From Oscillospiraceae bacterium (GTDB lineage Bacteria > Bacillota > Clostridia > Oscillospirales > Oscillospiraceae): DNA of 64,000 nt. The notes beneath the pieces were generated by a model. That model was not told the DNA's origin, did not search any database, and was given only the letters and a program-made list of their open reading frames with translations. Shown one piece after another: positions 17,453 through 24,182 of the stretch. The stretch is from assembly GCA_017445875.1 (NCBI GenBank), contig JAFSRZ010000048.1, positions 1 to 64,000 of the forward strand, written 5' to 3'. The translations under genes and the position numbers were made by a program. Positions within the stretch are counted from its first letter, which is position 1; the number at the start of each line of letters is the position of its first letter.

Positions 17453-18235
17453 TTAGGATGATTCGCGGGGCTTGCGTATACGTGCCGCGAGTGTACAGAC
17501 CAGTATACTAAGCTCGTACAGTCCCAGCAACGGCACCGCCACCATGACTTGTGACACAATGTCCGGCGGCGTAATCACTGCCGCGATAAAGAAAATAACA
17601 ACTATCATGACTTTGCGGACACGTTTAAGCCACTCAATTTTCAGTAAGCCTAACTGTGTCAGCAGAACCGTCACCACGGGCAGTTCAAAAATGACCGCGA
17701 AAATGACGAAAATTGTCAGCAGAAATGAAATGTAGTTCTGCACACTGACAGACGATTTCGCGCCGCTGTTCTGGCTGAGCGTAATCAGAAAGCGCAACAT
17801 GAACGGAATCAACGCCTTCGCCGCGAACAGAATACCGAGTACGGCGCACACAAGCCCCGAAAACATGGTCAGTACATAGAACACGCGTTCGTTGCGTTTG
17901 AGACCCGGACGCAGAAACGCCCAGACCTCGTACAGTATCAGGGGAAGCGTCACGCACACCGCGCACACAAACGACACCGACACATATTGCAGTAACATTT
18001 CCTGCGGCGACAGGTACACGAACACATAGCCGTACTGTTCCCCGATACCAAGCAGTACGCGTACCATACTGTCCGCGAAACACAGTCCCGCGCACACGCA
18101 GACTATCAGCGCGGCAAGACAAATCAGCAACCGGTTTCGGAGTTCGCGGAGATGTTCCGTGACGCCCATTTCCCCGGCGTCGTTACTGGCTTTGGGTTTC
18201 GGCGGCGTCTTTGGTTTCTTCACGGTCGGCCTCAT
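17453..18235 (-). CDS. tatC: Twin-arginine translocase subunit TatC
   Basis: A 260-residue protein with six predicted helices and the TatC signatures: HLRELRNRL at the N terminus, the FLRPGLKRNER loop, and ELPVV and AVITPPD in later helices. TatC recognises the twin-arginine signal. It is 74 bases upstream of the Tat-signal flavoprotein gene. Start choice is uncertain: ATG 18235 has GAGGG upstream but overlaps tatA by 53 bases; ATG 18169, just before HLRELR, avoids the overlap but has a weaker site. Confidence 0.93.
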   Translation of the reverse strand: MRPTVKKPKTPPKPKASNDAGEMGVTEHLRELRNRLLICLAALIVCVCAGLCFADSMVRVLLGIGEQYGYVFVYLSPQEMLLQYVSVSFVCAVCVTLPLILYEVWAFLRPGLKRNERVFYVLTMFSGLVCAVLGILFAAKALIPFMLRFLITLSQNSGAKSSVSVQNYISFLLTIFVIFAVIFELPVVTVLLTQLGLLKIEWLKRVRKVMIVVIFFIAAVITPPDIVSQVMVAVPLLGLYELSILVCTLAARIRKPRESS

Positions 18236-18362
18236 CCAATCCCTCTTTGAACTGCTTCACGCTCTTGCCCATCATGCGCGTGAGCTTCGGAATCTGCGTC
18301 GGGCCAAACACAATGACCACTATCAGCAGTATCACCAACAGTTCATTCATGCCAATTCTCAT
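18183..18362 (-). CDS. tatA: Small twin-arginine translocase subunit TatA
   Basis: A 59-residue protein: a short N terminus with Glu6 or so (MRIGMNELL), one membrane helix (LLVILLIVVIVF), the FGP hinge (VFGPTQIPKL) and an amphipathic helix, followed by an acidic tail. This is the standard TatA layout. ATG 18362 follows GGAGGT and overlaps the stop of the upstream tatB-like gene by four bases; its own end overlaps the annotated start of tatC. It would form the oligomeric pore component with TatC. Confidence 0.88.
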   Translation of the reverse strand: MRIGMNELLVILLIVVIVFGPTQIPKLTRMMGKSVKQFKEGLDEADREETKDAAETQSQ

Positions 18363-18727
18363 GTTGTACCTCCTTCAAGGCTTGCTTCCGGCGTCGTACC
18401 CGCGACGGGTTCCGGCGCGGCGTCCGGTTTCGACTTCGGCGGATTCTTCCCGATTTGCCCCAAGGATGTCCGCACCTCGTCCAGATTGCCCTTGACGGCG
18501 CGGTCGAGTTCCTCTACCGGCTCCATCGCCTCCCGTAAAGGCCGCCGGGCTTCCTCCAACGGCTCCACGACATTTTCCCGTATCTCCCGCGTGGCCTCGT
18601 CCGACGCCTTGCGAAATTCCGCCAGCGCCGCGCCTAATTTCCGGGCGTACCGGGGGAGTTTGTCCGGCCCCAATACCAACAGCGCCACCACAAGCACGAC
18701 TATCAACTCACTGACGCCTATTCTCAT
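18359..18727 (-). CDS. tatB: TatA/TatB-family translocase subunit
   Basis: A 122-residue TatA/B-family protein: N-terminal helix (ELIVVLVVALLVL), GPDKLP hinge, a long charged amphipathic helix (about 25-95) and a Pro/Ala tail. Its length and long helix resemble TatB more than TatA, and it lies first in a tatB-tatA-tatC order. Many Gram-positive bacteria manage with TatA and TatC only, so the B assignment is by length and context. It is the first gene of the eight-gene Tat-Rnf operon. Confidence 0.78.
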   Translation of the reverse strand: MRIGVSELIVVLVVALLVLGPDKLPRYARKLGAALAEFRKASDEATREIRENVVEPLEEARRPLREAMEPVEELDRAVKGNLDEVRTSLGQIGKNPPKSKPDAAPEPVAGTTPEASLEGGTT

Positions 18728-18768
18728 GTACGGTCTCCTCCCGCCTGTGTGTAAAAAACGACAAAAGA

Positions 18769-18797
18769 AGTATAAGCCTTTTCGGGCTTTTTGTCAA
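18769..18797 (-). promoter_or_regulatory. Promoter of the tat-flavoprotein-rnf operon, with internal inverted repeat
   Basis: On the minus strand TTGACA, 17 bases, TATACT. The spacer contains AAGCC-CGAAAA-GGCTT (18774-18789), an inverted repeat reaching into the -10, which is a plausible repressor site. It is divergent from the hemW promoter. Confidence 0.75.
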
Positions 18798-18836
18798 ATT
18801 TTTTTGGATTGTGCCGTTATTCATGCCTACAAAATC

Positions 18837-18866
18837 TTGACAGATTTCTGTGCAAACTGCTATACT
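18837..18866 (+). promoter_or_regulatory. Promoter for hemW
   Basis: TTGACA, 18 bases, TATACT on the plus strand, 49 bases before the hemW start codon. Confidence 0.7.
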
Positions 18867-18914
18867 TTCTCCCGGCAGGCCGCAACCTGTACGAAATAAC
18901 GGGAGTTTGTTAGC

Positions 18915-20045
18915 ATGCAAAATCTGGGGCTTTACATCCACGTCCCGTTTTGCGCGTCGAAGTGCGCCTATTGCGACTTCTACTCCGTCCCCGGCGCGGA
19001 CGCGCTTATGTCGCCGTACACGGACGCGCTCTGTGCGCAGTTGGACGCGTTCGCCGGACACGCGGCGGGCTATGTCGTGGATACGGTGTACGTCGGCGGC
19101 GGCACGCCGTCGAGTATCGGGGCGGGGCGGCTGTCGCGCATACTGGACGCCGTGCGGCACGGGTACCGCGTCGCGCCGGACGCCGAAATCACGCTGGAAG
19201 CAAACCCGGATTCCGTCGGGGACTGGTTCGCCGTGTTGCGCGAGGCCGGATATAATCGGGTGTCGCTGGGCATGCAGTCGGCGGACAATGTGATTTTGCG
19301 CGACATCGGGCGTATTCACACCGTGGAACAGGTCGCCGACGCCGTTTCTACGTTGCGCCGCGCCGGATTTGAGAATGTGTCGCTGGATTTGATATACGGC
19401 CTTCCGGGACAGTCGGCGGCGTCGTGGCGGGACAGCGTGGAATATGCCGTGGGACTGTCGCCGGAGCATTTGTCGTGCTACGGCCTGAAACTGGAGCCGG
19501 GGACGCCGCTGTACCGCCGCCGCGACGCGTTACAGTTGCCCGACGACGACGCGCAGGCGGACATGTATTTGTGGGCGGCGGACACGCTTCCGGCGTACGG
19601 ATATCAGCAGTACGAGATATCGAACTTTGCCGCGCCGGGGCGGGAATCGCGCCACAATCTCAAATACTGGACGTTACAGGAATATTCAGGCTTTGGGCCG
19701 GGGGCGCATTCGGATTTCGGCGGCGTACGCTTCGCGTGGGCGCGGGATTTGGCGGCGTTCGTCGAAAAACGCTGGACGTACGCGGAATCGGCGCGTATCG
19801 GGGCGCGGGAACGTGCGCGGGAATGGCTGATGTTGCGCTTGCGCACGGCGTACGGCGTGGACTTGCGCGAGTACCGGGACATGTTCGGGCGCGACTTCGA
19901 CGCCGCGTTTCTGGCACAGTGTATCGGGGCGGGGTACGCCGTACGCGACGGGGAACGGGTGTCGCTGACGCCGGGGGGGTATCTGGTATCGAATCAGATT
20001 ATCGGGCGGGCGCTGGAACTTTCGGGGGACAGTCCCAAAACCTGA
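18915..20045 (+). CDS. hemW: Radical SAM heme chaperone HemW-like protein
   Basis: A 376-residue radical SAM protein of the HemN/HemW group. The cluster motif is CASKCAYCDF (CxxxCxxC) near the N terminus, directly after GLYIHVPF, followed by YVGGGTPS and the SLGMQS segment. A C-terminal HemN domain is present. The short N terminus without the extra conserved residues of HemN favours HemW, a heme-binding chaperone, over coproporphyrinogen dehydrogenase. Many anaerobes carry it without a heme pathway. Followed by a foldase gene with its own promoter. Confidence 0.87.
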   Translation: MQNLGLYIHVPFCASKCAYCDFYSVPGADALMSPYTDALCAQLDAFAGHAAGYVVDTVYVGGGTPSSIGAGRLSRILDAVRHGYRVAPDAEITLEANPDSVGDWFAVLREAGYNRVSLGMQSADNVILRDIGRIHTVEQVADAVSTLRRAGFENVSLDLIYGLPGQSAASWRDSVEYAVGLSPEHLSCYGLKLEPGTPLYRRRDALQLPDDDAQADMYLWAADTLPAYGYQQYEISNFAAPGRESRHNLKYWTLQEYSGFGPGAHSDFGGVRFAWARDLAAFVEKRWTYAESARIGARERAREWLMLRLRTAYGVDLREYRDMFGRDFDAAFLAQCIGAGYAVRDGERVSLTPGGYLVSNQIIGRALELSGDSPKT

Positions 20046-20054
20046 AAAAAAGAC

Positions 20055-20083
20055 TTGCGCGGCGGCGCGGGATTCGCTATAAT
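20055..20083 (+). promoter_or_regulatory. Promoter for the foldase gene
   Basis: TTGCGC, 17 bases, TATAAT, 70 bases upstream of the foldase start. A ribosome binding site (GAGGAGG) lies farther downstream. Confidence 0.65.
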
Positions 20084-20153
20084 ACAGGGACGCGCAAAAC
20101 GTCAAGACGACATGTCACGTTAATACACATTTGAGGAGGACGAAACAAGTCAT

Positions 20154-21749
20154 ATGAGCGCATCACGAGAGAAGCAGAACCGCAGGGACAGAACCGCGTC
20201 CGGACAGGTCGCGCCGAAAACCGCCCGCGAGGCGCAACAGCGTAAAGAGGAACGCCGCAGTAATTTTGTCTACGGCCTGATTGCGGCGGCGTTCGCGCTG
20301 GTGGTCGTGGTATCCGTCATCTGGAACTCGAACATTATCACGCGGTCGGCGGCGGCCGCCACCGTGGACGGACAAAAGTACAGTGTCGCGCAGGTGAATT
20401 TCTACTACCGGAACGCGTATCTGATGTTCATGAACCAGTGGTCGTACGCGGCGAGCTACTTCGGGCTTTCGAGTTCGTTGCCGCTGGACACGCAGGAGGT
20501 CAACGACACGGCGGCCTCGTTCCTTGACATTGACCTGTCGGAAAACGAGGGCATGACGTGGAAGGACTACTTCCTTTCGCAAGGTCTCGAACAGATTGCC
20601 AGTGTACAGAACGGCTTGAAACAGGCGTCGGCGGAGGGATTCATTTTCCCGGAGAGCGTACAGGAACAGTACAACGAGGCCTTGGAAACGCTGTCGAAAT
20701 CGGCGCGTTCGGCGGGGACGAGTGTCCGGCGCTATCTGCAAGCGACATTCGGCAACATGGTTTCGGAGGGCGTCTACAAGACGGAACTGCTCCGCATGAT
20801 GAAGTACGACGCCTATGCCGCCGCGTATCAGGATTCCTTGACGTACACGCCGGAGGAAATCGAGACGGCCTACAATGACGACAAACAGTCGTTCGACTTT
20901 GTAGCCTATGAGGCGGTGTCCGTGGACGGCAACCCGGAGACCAAACAGGACGAGGAAGGCAACGACATTCCGGCGACCGACGCCGAGACCGAGGCGGCAC
21001 ACAATGCCGCGAAAAACGCCGCGGACGCGTTAGCGGCGGGTGTACGCGACGGCGGCACGCTGTCGGCGTTGAGTGACGGCATGGAGAAGGCGTCGGCCTT
21101 CTCCGGAAGCAAGGACAGTTACGAAACCTGTTCCTACACAAGCGAGGAGTTCGCCGACTGGCTCTTTGACCCCGAACGCAAGGCCGGGGATGTGACCGTT
21201 ATCGAGAACGCCGAAATATTCTACGTGGTCAAGTTCGAGAAGCGTTTCCGCGACGAGACCAAGACAGTTGACGTGCGCCACATTCTGATTAAGCCGGACG
21301 ACGGCGAACTGTCCGACGGCGACGAGGGCTATCAGGAGGAACACGACACGCTTTGGGCGGCGGCGAAAGCGAAAGCCGATGAACTTTATCAGCAGTGGAA
21401 AGACGGCGACGCTACGGAAGAATCCTTTGCCGCGCTGGTCAAGGACAACACCGACGACCCCGGCAGTGAGGATGAAGGCGGCCTGTATGAGCGCGTGTAC
21501 GAGGGGCAAATGCTGTCGGAGTTCGACGCGTGGTGCTTCGACGCGGCGCGCAAGCCCGGCGACACCGATATTGTCGAGACTTCCACGGGCTACCATATTA
21601 TGTACTATGTCGGCGACAACGAACTTGTCCGCTGGCAGGTGCAGGTATACGACAAGCTCAAATCCGACGCCTACACGGAATGGTCGGAGGGTCTCCACGA
21701 AAACGCCGATATCCAGAAGCAGGAATTTGGCATGAAATACGTTGGCTGA
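20154..21749 (+). CDS. Membrane-anchored parvulin-type peptidyl-prolyl isomerase / foldase
   Basis: A 531-residue protein: a basic cytoplasmic N terminus (about 1-35), one membrane anchor (about 38-57), a SurA/PrsA-like helical chaperone region and a PPIC parvulin domain starting near residue 372 (VDVRHILIK) and ending with GYHIMYY. PrsA and SurA relatives help exported proteins fold on the outer face of the membrane. Unlike PrsA it lacks a lipobox and seems anchored by an uncleaved helix. Its acidic, Asp/Glu-rich composition is marked. Ends in the strong terminator at 21751. Confidence 0.83.
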   Translation: MSASREKQNRRDRTASGQVAPKTAREAQQRKEERRSNFVYGLIAAAFALVVVVSVIWNSNIITRSAAAATVDGQKYSVAQVNFYYRNAYLMFMNQWSYAASYFGLSSSLPLDTQEVNDTAASFLDIDLSENEGMTWKDYFLSQGLEQIASVQNGLKQASAEGFIFPESVQEQYNEALETLSKSARSAGTSVRRYLQATFGNMVSEGVYKTELLRMMKYDAYAAAYQDSLTYTPEEIETAYNDDKQSFDFVAYEAVSVDGNPETKQDEEGNDIPATDAETEAAHNAAKNAADALAAGVRDGGTLSALSDGMEKASAFSGSKDSYETCSYTSEEFADWLFDPERKAGDVTVIENAEIFYVVKFEKRFRDETKTVDVRHILIKPDDGELSDGDEGYQEEHDTLWAAAKAKADELYQQWKDGDATEESFAALVKDNTDDPGSEDEGGLYERVYEGQMLSEFDAWCFDAARKPGDTDIVETSTGYHIMYYVGDNELVRWQVQVYDKLKSDAYTEWSEGLHENADIQKQEFGMKYVG

Positions 21750-21750
21750 C

Positions 21751-21785
21751 AAAACGGGAACCGGTCATTTGACCGGTTCCGTTTT
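21751..21785. terminator. Bidirectional terminator after the foldase gene
   Basis: GGAACCGGTCA and TGACCGGTTCC form a perfect 11-bp stem with a 2-base loop, extended by AAAAC and GTTTT outside. It also ends the convergent GNAT gene. Confidence 0.9.
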
Positions 21786-22263
21786 ATCGCGGTAAAATGT
21801 ACTCCATTTCGATTTTACGCGGCACCATGCCGCGCTTTTCGTAGAAGCGCAACGCCGACGGATTCAGTGACCACACATTCAAAGTCACGTTGTAGCACCC
21901 CGATTCCGCCGCGAATGTCACCGCGTGTTCGTACAGCGCTTTCCCGACACCGCCCCCGCGAAGCGTTTCGTCTACACACAAATCGTCGATGTAGAGCGTT
22001 TTCACGTCGGTCAGAATGTTGTCATGGACGGCCTGTTTGTACATACACATAATGTAACCCTGTACTGTGTCGGCCTCGTCGACACAGACAAAGACAGGCG
22101 TCGCCGGATTTTGGAATATGTCGCGCAGTTGTTCGGCGGTGTACTTTGTGGCGGGGCCTTTGAAAATGTCGGGGCGTCCGTTGTGATGAACCATGTTCAC
22201 CTGTTCGAGCAGGCGCAACACCGCCGGAATATCCCGCGCCGCCGCGTTTCGGATGTGATTCAT
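21784..22263 (-). CDS. GNAT family N-acetyltransferase
   Basis: A 159-residue GCN5-related acetyltransferase. The acetyl-CoA binding loop is visible as DLCVDETLRGGGVGKALYEHA (Q/RxxGxG/A pattern), preceded by the IDDLCV strand and followed by the NVTLNVWSLNPSALRFYEKRGM segment typical of motif B. The substrate cannot be told. It follows nrdG by 12 bases on the minus strand and appears to be the last gene of a four-gene operon. Confidence 0.85.
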   Translation of the reverse strand: MNHIRNAAARDIPAVLRLLEQVNMVHHNGRPDIFKGPATKYTAEQLRDIFQNPATPVFVCVDEADTVQGYIMCMYKQAVHDNILTDVKTLYIDDLCVDETLRGGGVGKALYEHAVTFAAESGCYNVTLNVWSLNPSALRFYEKRGMVPRKIEMEYILPR

Positions 22264-22275
22264 GTCAAATTCTCC

Positions 22276-22815
22276 TCATGGCTGGATTGTCCGCCGGTCG
22301 GGCAGACACACAATTTGTCCGCTTGCGCGGGTTGCGTTCAGGTCAATCAGACGTTGGTTCCGGCTTCCGCGAAACCGTAGGGAAATGTCCTTGTACTCCT
22401 CCATAAACCGCCCGTCCACCAGTACGTCTAACAGCGACAACATATCGTCGGTTGTCTCGCGGCGCGGGTAACTGCCGTCGGTGCGCAGTTCGTCGAGCGT
22501 GAAACCGGAGTAGCACCAGATATTCTTTCCGGGGTACGCCGCCCGCACGCGCCGCAGAAACGGGAGTAACACTTTTTGGTTTTCGGGCTCAAACGGTTCC
22601 CCGCCGAGCAGCGACAATCCCGCGATGTACGACGGCGACAACATCCGTAAAAGTTCCGCTTCGGTCTCCGCCGTGAACGGCTGTCCGTACTCGAAATCCC
22701 ATGTCTCCGGCTGGAAACAGTGCTTGCAGTGGTTTGTACACCCCGACACAAACAGGCTTACCCGTACGCCCTCCCCGTTTGCAATGTCACAGTTTTTAAT
22801 GGTTCCGTAGTACAC
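22276..22815 (-). CDS. nrdG: Anaerobic ribonucleotide reductase activase NrdG
   Basis: A 179-residue radical SAM activase. It has the NrdG cluster motif in GCTNHCKHCFQPETW (CxxxCxxC), the SLLGGEPF segment and the expected short length. NrdG creates the glycyl radical in NrdD using SAM and a 4Fe-4S cluster. The partner nrdD is not in the window, and here nrdG lies in an operon with a Uma2 protein, a DUF2992 protein and a GNAT enzyme, which is unusual. Confidence 0.9.
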   Translation of the reverse strand: MYYGTIKNCDIANGEGVRVSLFVSGCTNHCKHCFQPETWDFEYGQPFTAETEAELLRMLSPSYIAGLSLLGGEPFEPENQKVLLPFLRRVRAAYPGKNIWCYSGFTLDELRTDGSYPRRETTDDMLSLLDVLVDGRFMEEYKDISLRFRGSRNQRLIDLNATRASGQIVCLPDRRTIQP

Positions 22816-22859
22816 GCGTTTCCGCTTCCTTTCCTTGTTTTGCGCTTTCTTATCCTTGC

Positions 22860-22913
22860 GGGCGTCAGCGGCCTTTGTGCTTTTGCGCTTGGGCGTCAGC
22901 GGCCTTTGTGCTT
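22860..22913. repeat. Direct 23-bp duplication at the end of the DUF2992 gene
   Basis: Two copies of a 23-base sequence containing GCGTCAGCGGCCTTTGTG (22860-22882 and 22891-22913), 31 bases apart start to start. The second holds the last codons and the stop of the DUF2992 gene; the first lies just downstream of it. Confidence 0.8.
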
Positions 22914-23306
22914 CTCTTTCCGCTTCTGACGCTTTAAGTCAAACTGCCGTTGCGCTTCGGCCTCTTTCTGCTCCTTTGTGACGCGCTTCCGCTCCGTTTT
23001 CGACGCCTCCCGTTGCAGTCGCAAGGCCTCCTGTGACTTCGTGCTGACAATCGGTGTCCGCGCTTGGCGTCGCGCCTCGCGCTGTCTGCGCTTCGGATTG
23101 TCCGACATGGGCTTGATATCCGCCGCCACGCCCGGACTGAATGTCAGCCCGTCATAGTGTCTCAGGACAAACTCCCAGACTTCATAATCTTTTGGTTCCG
23201 CGCCGAATGTCACCTTGCACGCCGACAGTCTCCCCTCCGATACCCGCTCGAATATCCCCACCCAGAACGGCTCTTCAAAGTACACCGTCAGTTTCGAGAA
23301 TTGCAT
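22896..23306 (-). CDS. DUF2992 (YjdF-type) protein
   Basis: A 136-residue protein matching the YjdF/DUF2992 family: an N-terminal beta region (LTVYFEEPFWVGIFER) and a very basic, Lys/Arg/Gln-rich coiled C terminus. In Bacillus the family gene yjdF is controlled by an azaaromatic-sensing riboswitch; the protein's biochemical role is unknown. Here it begins one base after the stop of the Uma2 gene, leaving no room for a riboswitch directly upstream. The 3' end is affected by a local 23-bp duplication. Confidence 0.8.
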   Translation of the reverse strand: MQFSKLTVYFEEPFWVGIFERVSEGRLSACKVTFGAEPKDYEVWEFVLRHYDGLTFSPGVAADIKPMSDNPKRRQREARRQARTPIVSTKSQEALRLQREASKTERKRVTKEQKEAEAQRQFDLKRQKRKEKHKGR

Positions 23307-23307
23307 G

Positions 23308-23883
23308 TTATGTCACGCGCTTGAATACGTCATCCAGACGGATAGTCAAATCATCGAACAGGACGCTTTGGAACTCCGTCACGACGGCGGCGCGTTCCTC
23401 CTCCTTCATGTCGTCCAGCATGAATTGCGGAAACTGCGCGTAGACGTTGTGCAACACAAAACGCCCGTCCCGTAACACATACTGCTCTATCGTGCGTTCG
23501 CCCGGACTGACAATCCAGTATTCCCGGACGCCGTGCTTTTCGTAGGCGTCTTTCTTGAAACCTCTGTCATTCCGCGCCGTTTTGGGTGACAGCACCTCTA
23601 CCACCAAATCCGGCGCGCCGTGGATACAGTTCTTGCCGAATTTGTTCGGGTCACAGACTACCATCATGTCCGGAATGTAGTGTTCGGTCTCCGACAAAAT
23701 CACTTTCGTGTTGTCGGAGAACGGCGTACAGGGTCTGTTGTCCAGATAGTTGAAGAAAAGCGCGTAGATGTTCCCCGCGACAAAGTTGTGATTCAGCGTC
23801 GGCGACGCCATCATGACCACTTTGCCGTTGATGATTTCCTCCCGCCGCTCCTCCTCGAACTCGTAGGCCAGATTGCTTTGCAT
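23308..23883 (-). CDS. Uma2 family (PD-(D/E)XK nuclease-fold) protein
   Basis: A 191-residue Uma2/DUF820 protein. The PD-(D/E)XK core is visible as the YIPDMMVV and PDLVVEVLSP strands with the downstream lysine (KKDAYEKHGVREYWIVSP). Such proteins have a restriction-endonuclease fold, but their biological role is not established. The ATG at 23883 follows a GGGGTGG-type site; the longer frame upstream runs through repeat family B and is discarded. It begins the operon with DUF2992, nrdG and the GNAT gene. Confidence 0.85.
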   Translation of the reverse strand: MQSNLAYEFEEERREEIINGKVVMMASPTLNHNFVAGNIYALFFNYLDNRPCTPFSDNTKVILSETEHYIPDMMVVCDPNKFGKNCIHGAPDLVVEVLSPKTARNDRGFKKDAYEKHGVREYWIVSPGERTIEQYVLRDGRFVLHNVYAQFPQFMLDDMKEEERAAVVTEFQSVLFDDLTIRLDDVFKRVT

Positions 23884-23907
23884 AACGTCCACCCCTTTCC
23901 GGCAACT

Positions 23908-23936
23908 ATTGTAACGCGCCGGGACAAAAAACACAA
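23908..23936 (-). promoter_or_regulatory. Promoter of the Uma2-nrdG operon
   Basis: Minus strand TTGTGT, 17 bases, TACAAT, 25 bases before the Uma2 start codon. The -35 is a poor match. Confidence 0.5.
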
Positions 23937-23950
23937 GCGGAATTTTGTAA

Positions 23951-24116
23951 CGCCCCCACCCGGCGCTACGCCCCACCCTCCCCCAGAGGGGAGGGCTTCG
24001 CGGGACTGCCGACAGAGAAAACGTGACAATTTCACCGGAAATGTCGCGCTTTGTGCCTCCCCCGCACGGCGGGGGAGGTGTCGCGTAGCGACGGAGGGGG
24101 CAAAACGAATTTCTGT
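23951..24116 (+). repeat. Repeat family B copy B1
   Basis: About 166 bases with the family B modules: CGCCCCCACCCGGCGC at the left, a CCTCCCC/GGGGAGG hairpin, GGGCTTCGCGGGACTGCCGA, the hairpin CCTCCCCCGCACGGCGGGGG, and GACGGAGGGGGC at the right. The left and right ends are imperfect inverted repeats (GCCCCCACCCGGCGC against GCGACGGAGGGGGC). It lies between the divergent Uma2 and uvrC promoters. Confidence 0.8.
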
Positions 24117-24123
24117 ACACACC

Positions 24124-24152
24124 TTGTCAAATGTCCGAAACCGCGCTATGAT
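24124..24152 (+). promoter_or_regulatory. Promoter for uvrC
   Basis: TTGTCA, 17 bases, TATGAT, starting eight bases after the B1 repeat. Confidence 0.65.
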
Positions 24153-24182
24153 AGAGGCAAACACAGTCCGGGAGGCGGAGTT

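Noticed and set aside
24051..24182. N-terminal extension of UvrC
   Set aside because: It lies in repeat B1 and across the uvrC promoter; homology begins at 24183.
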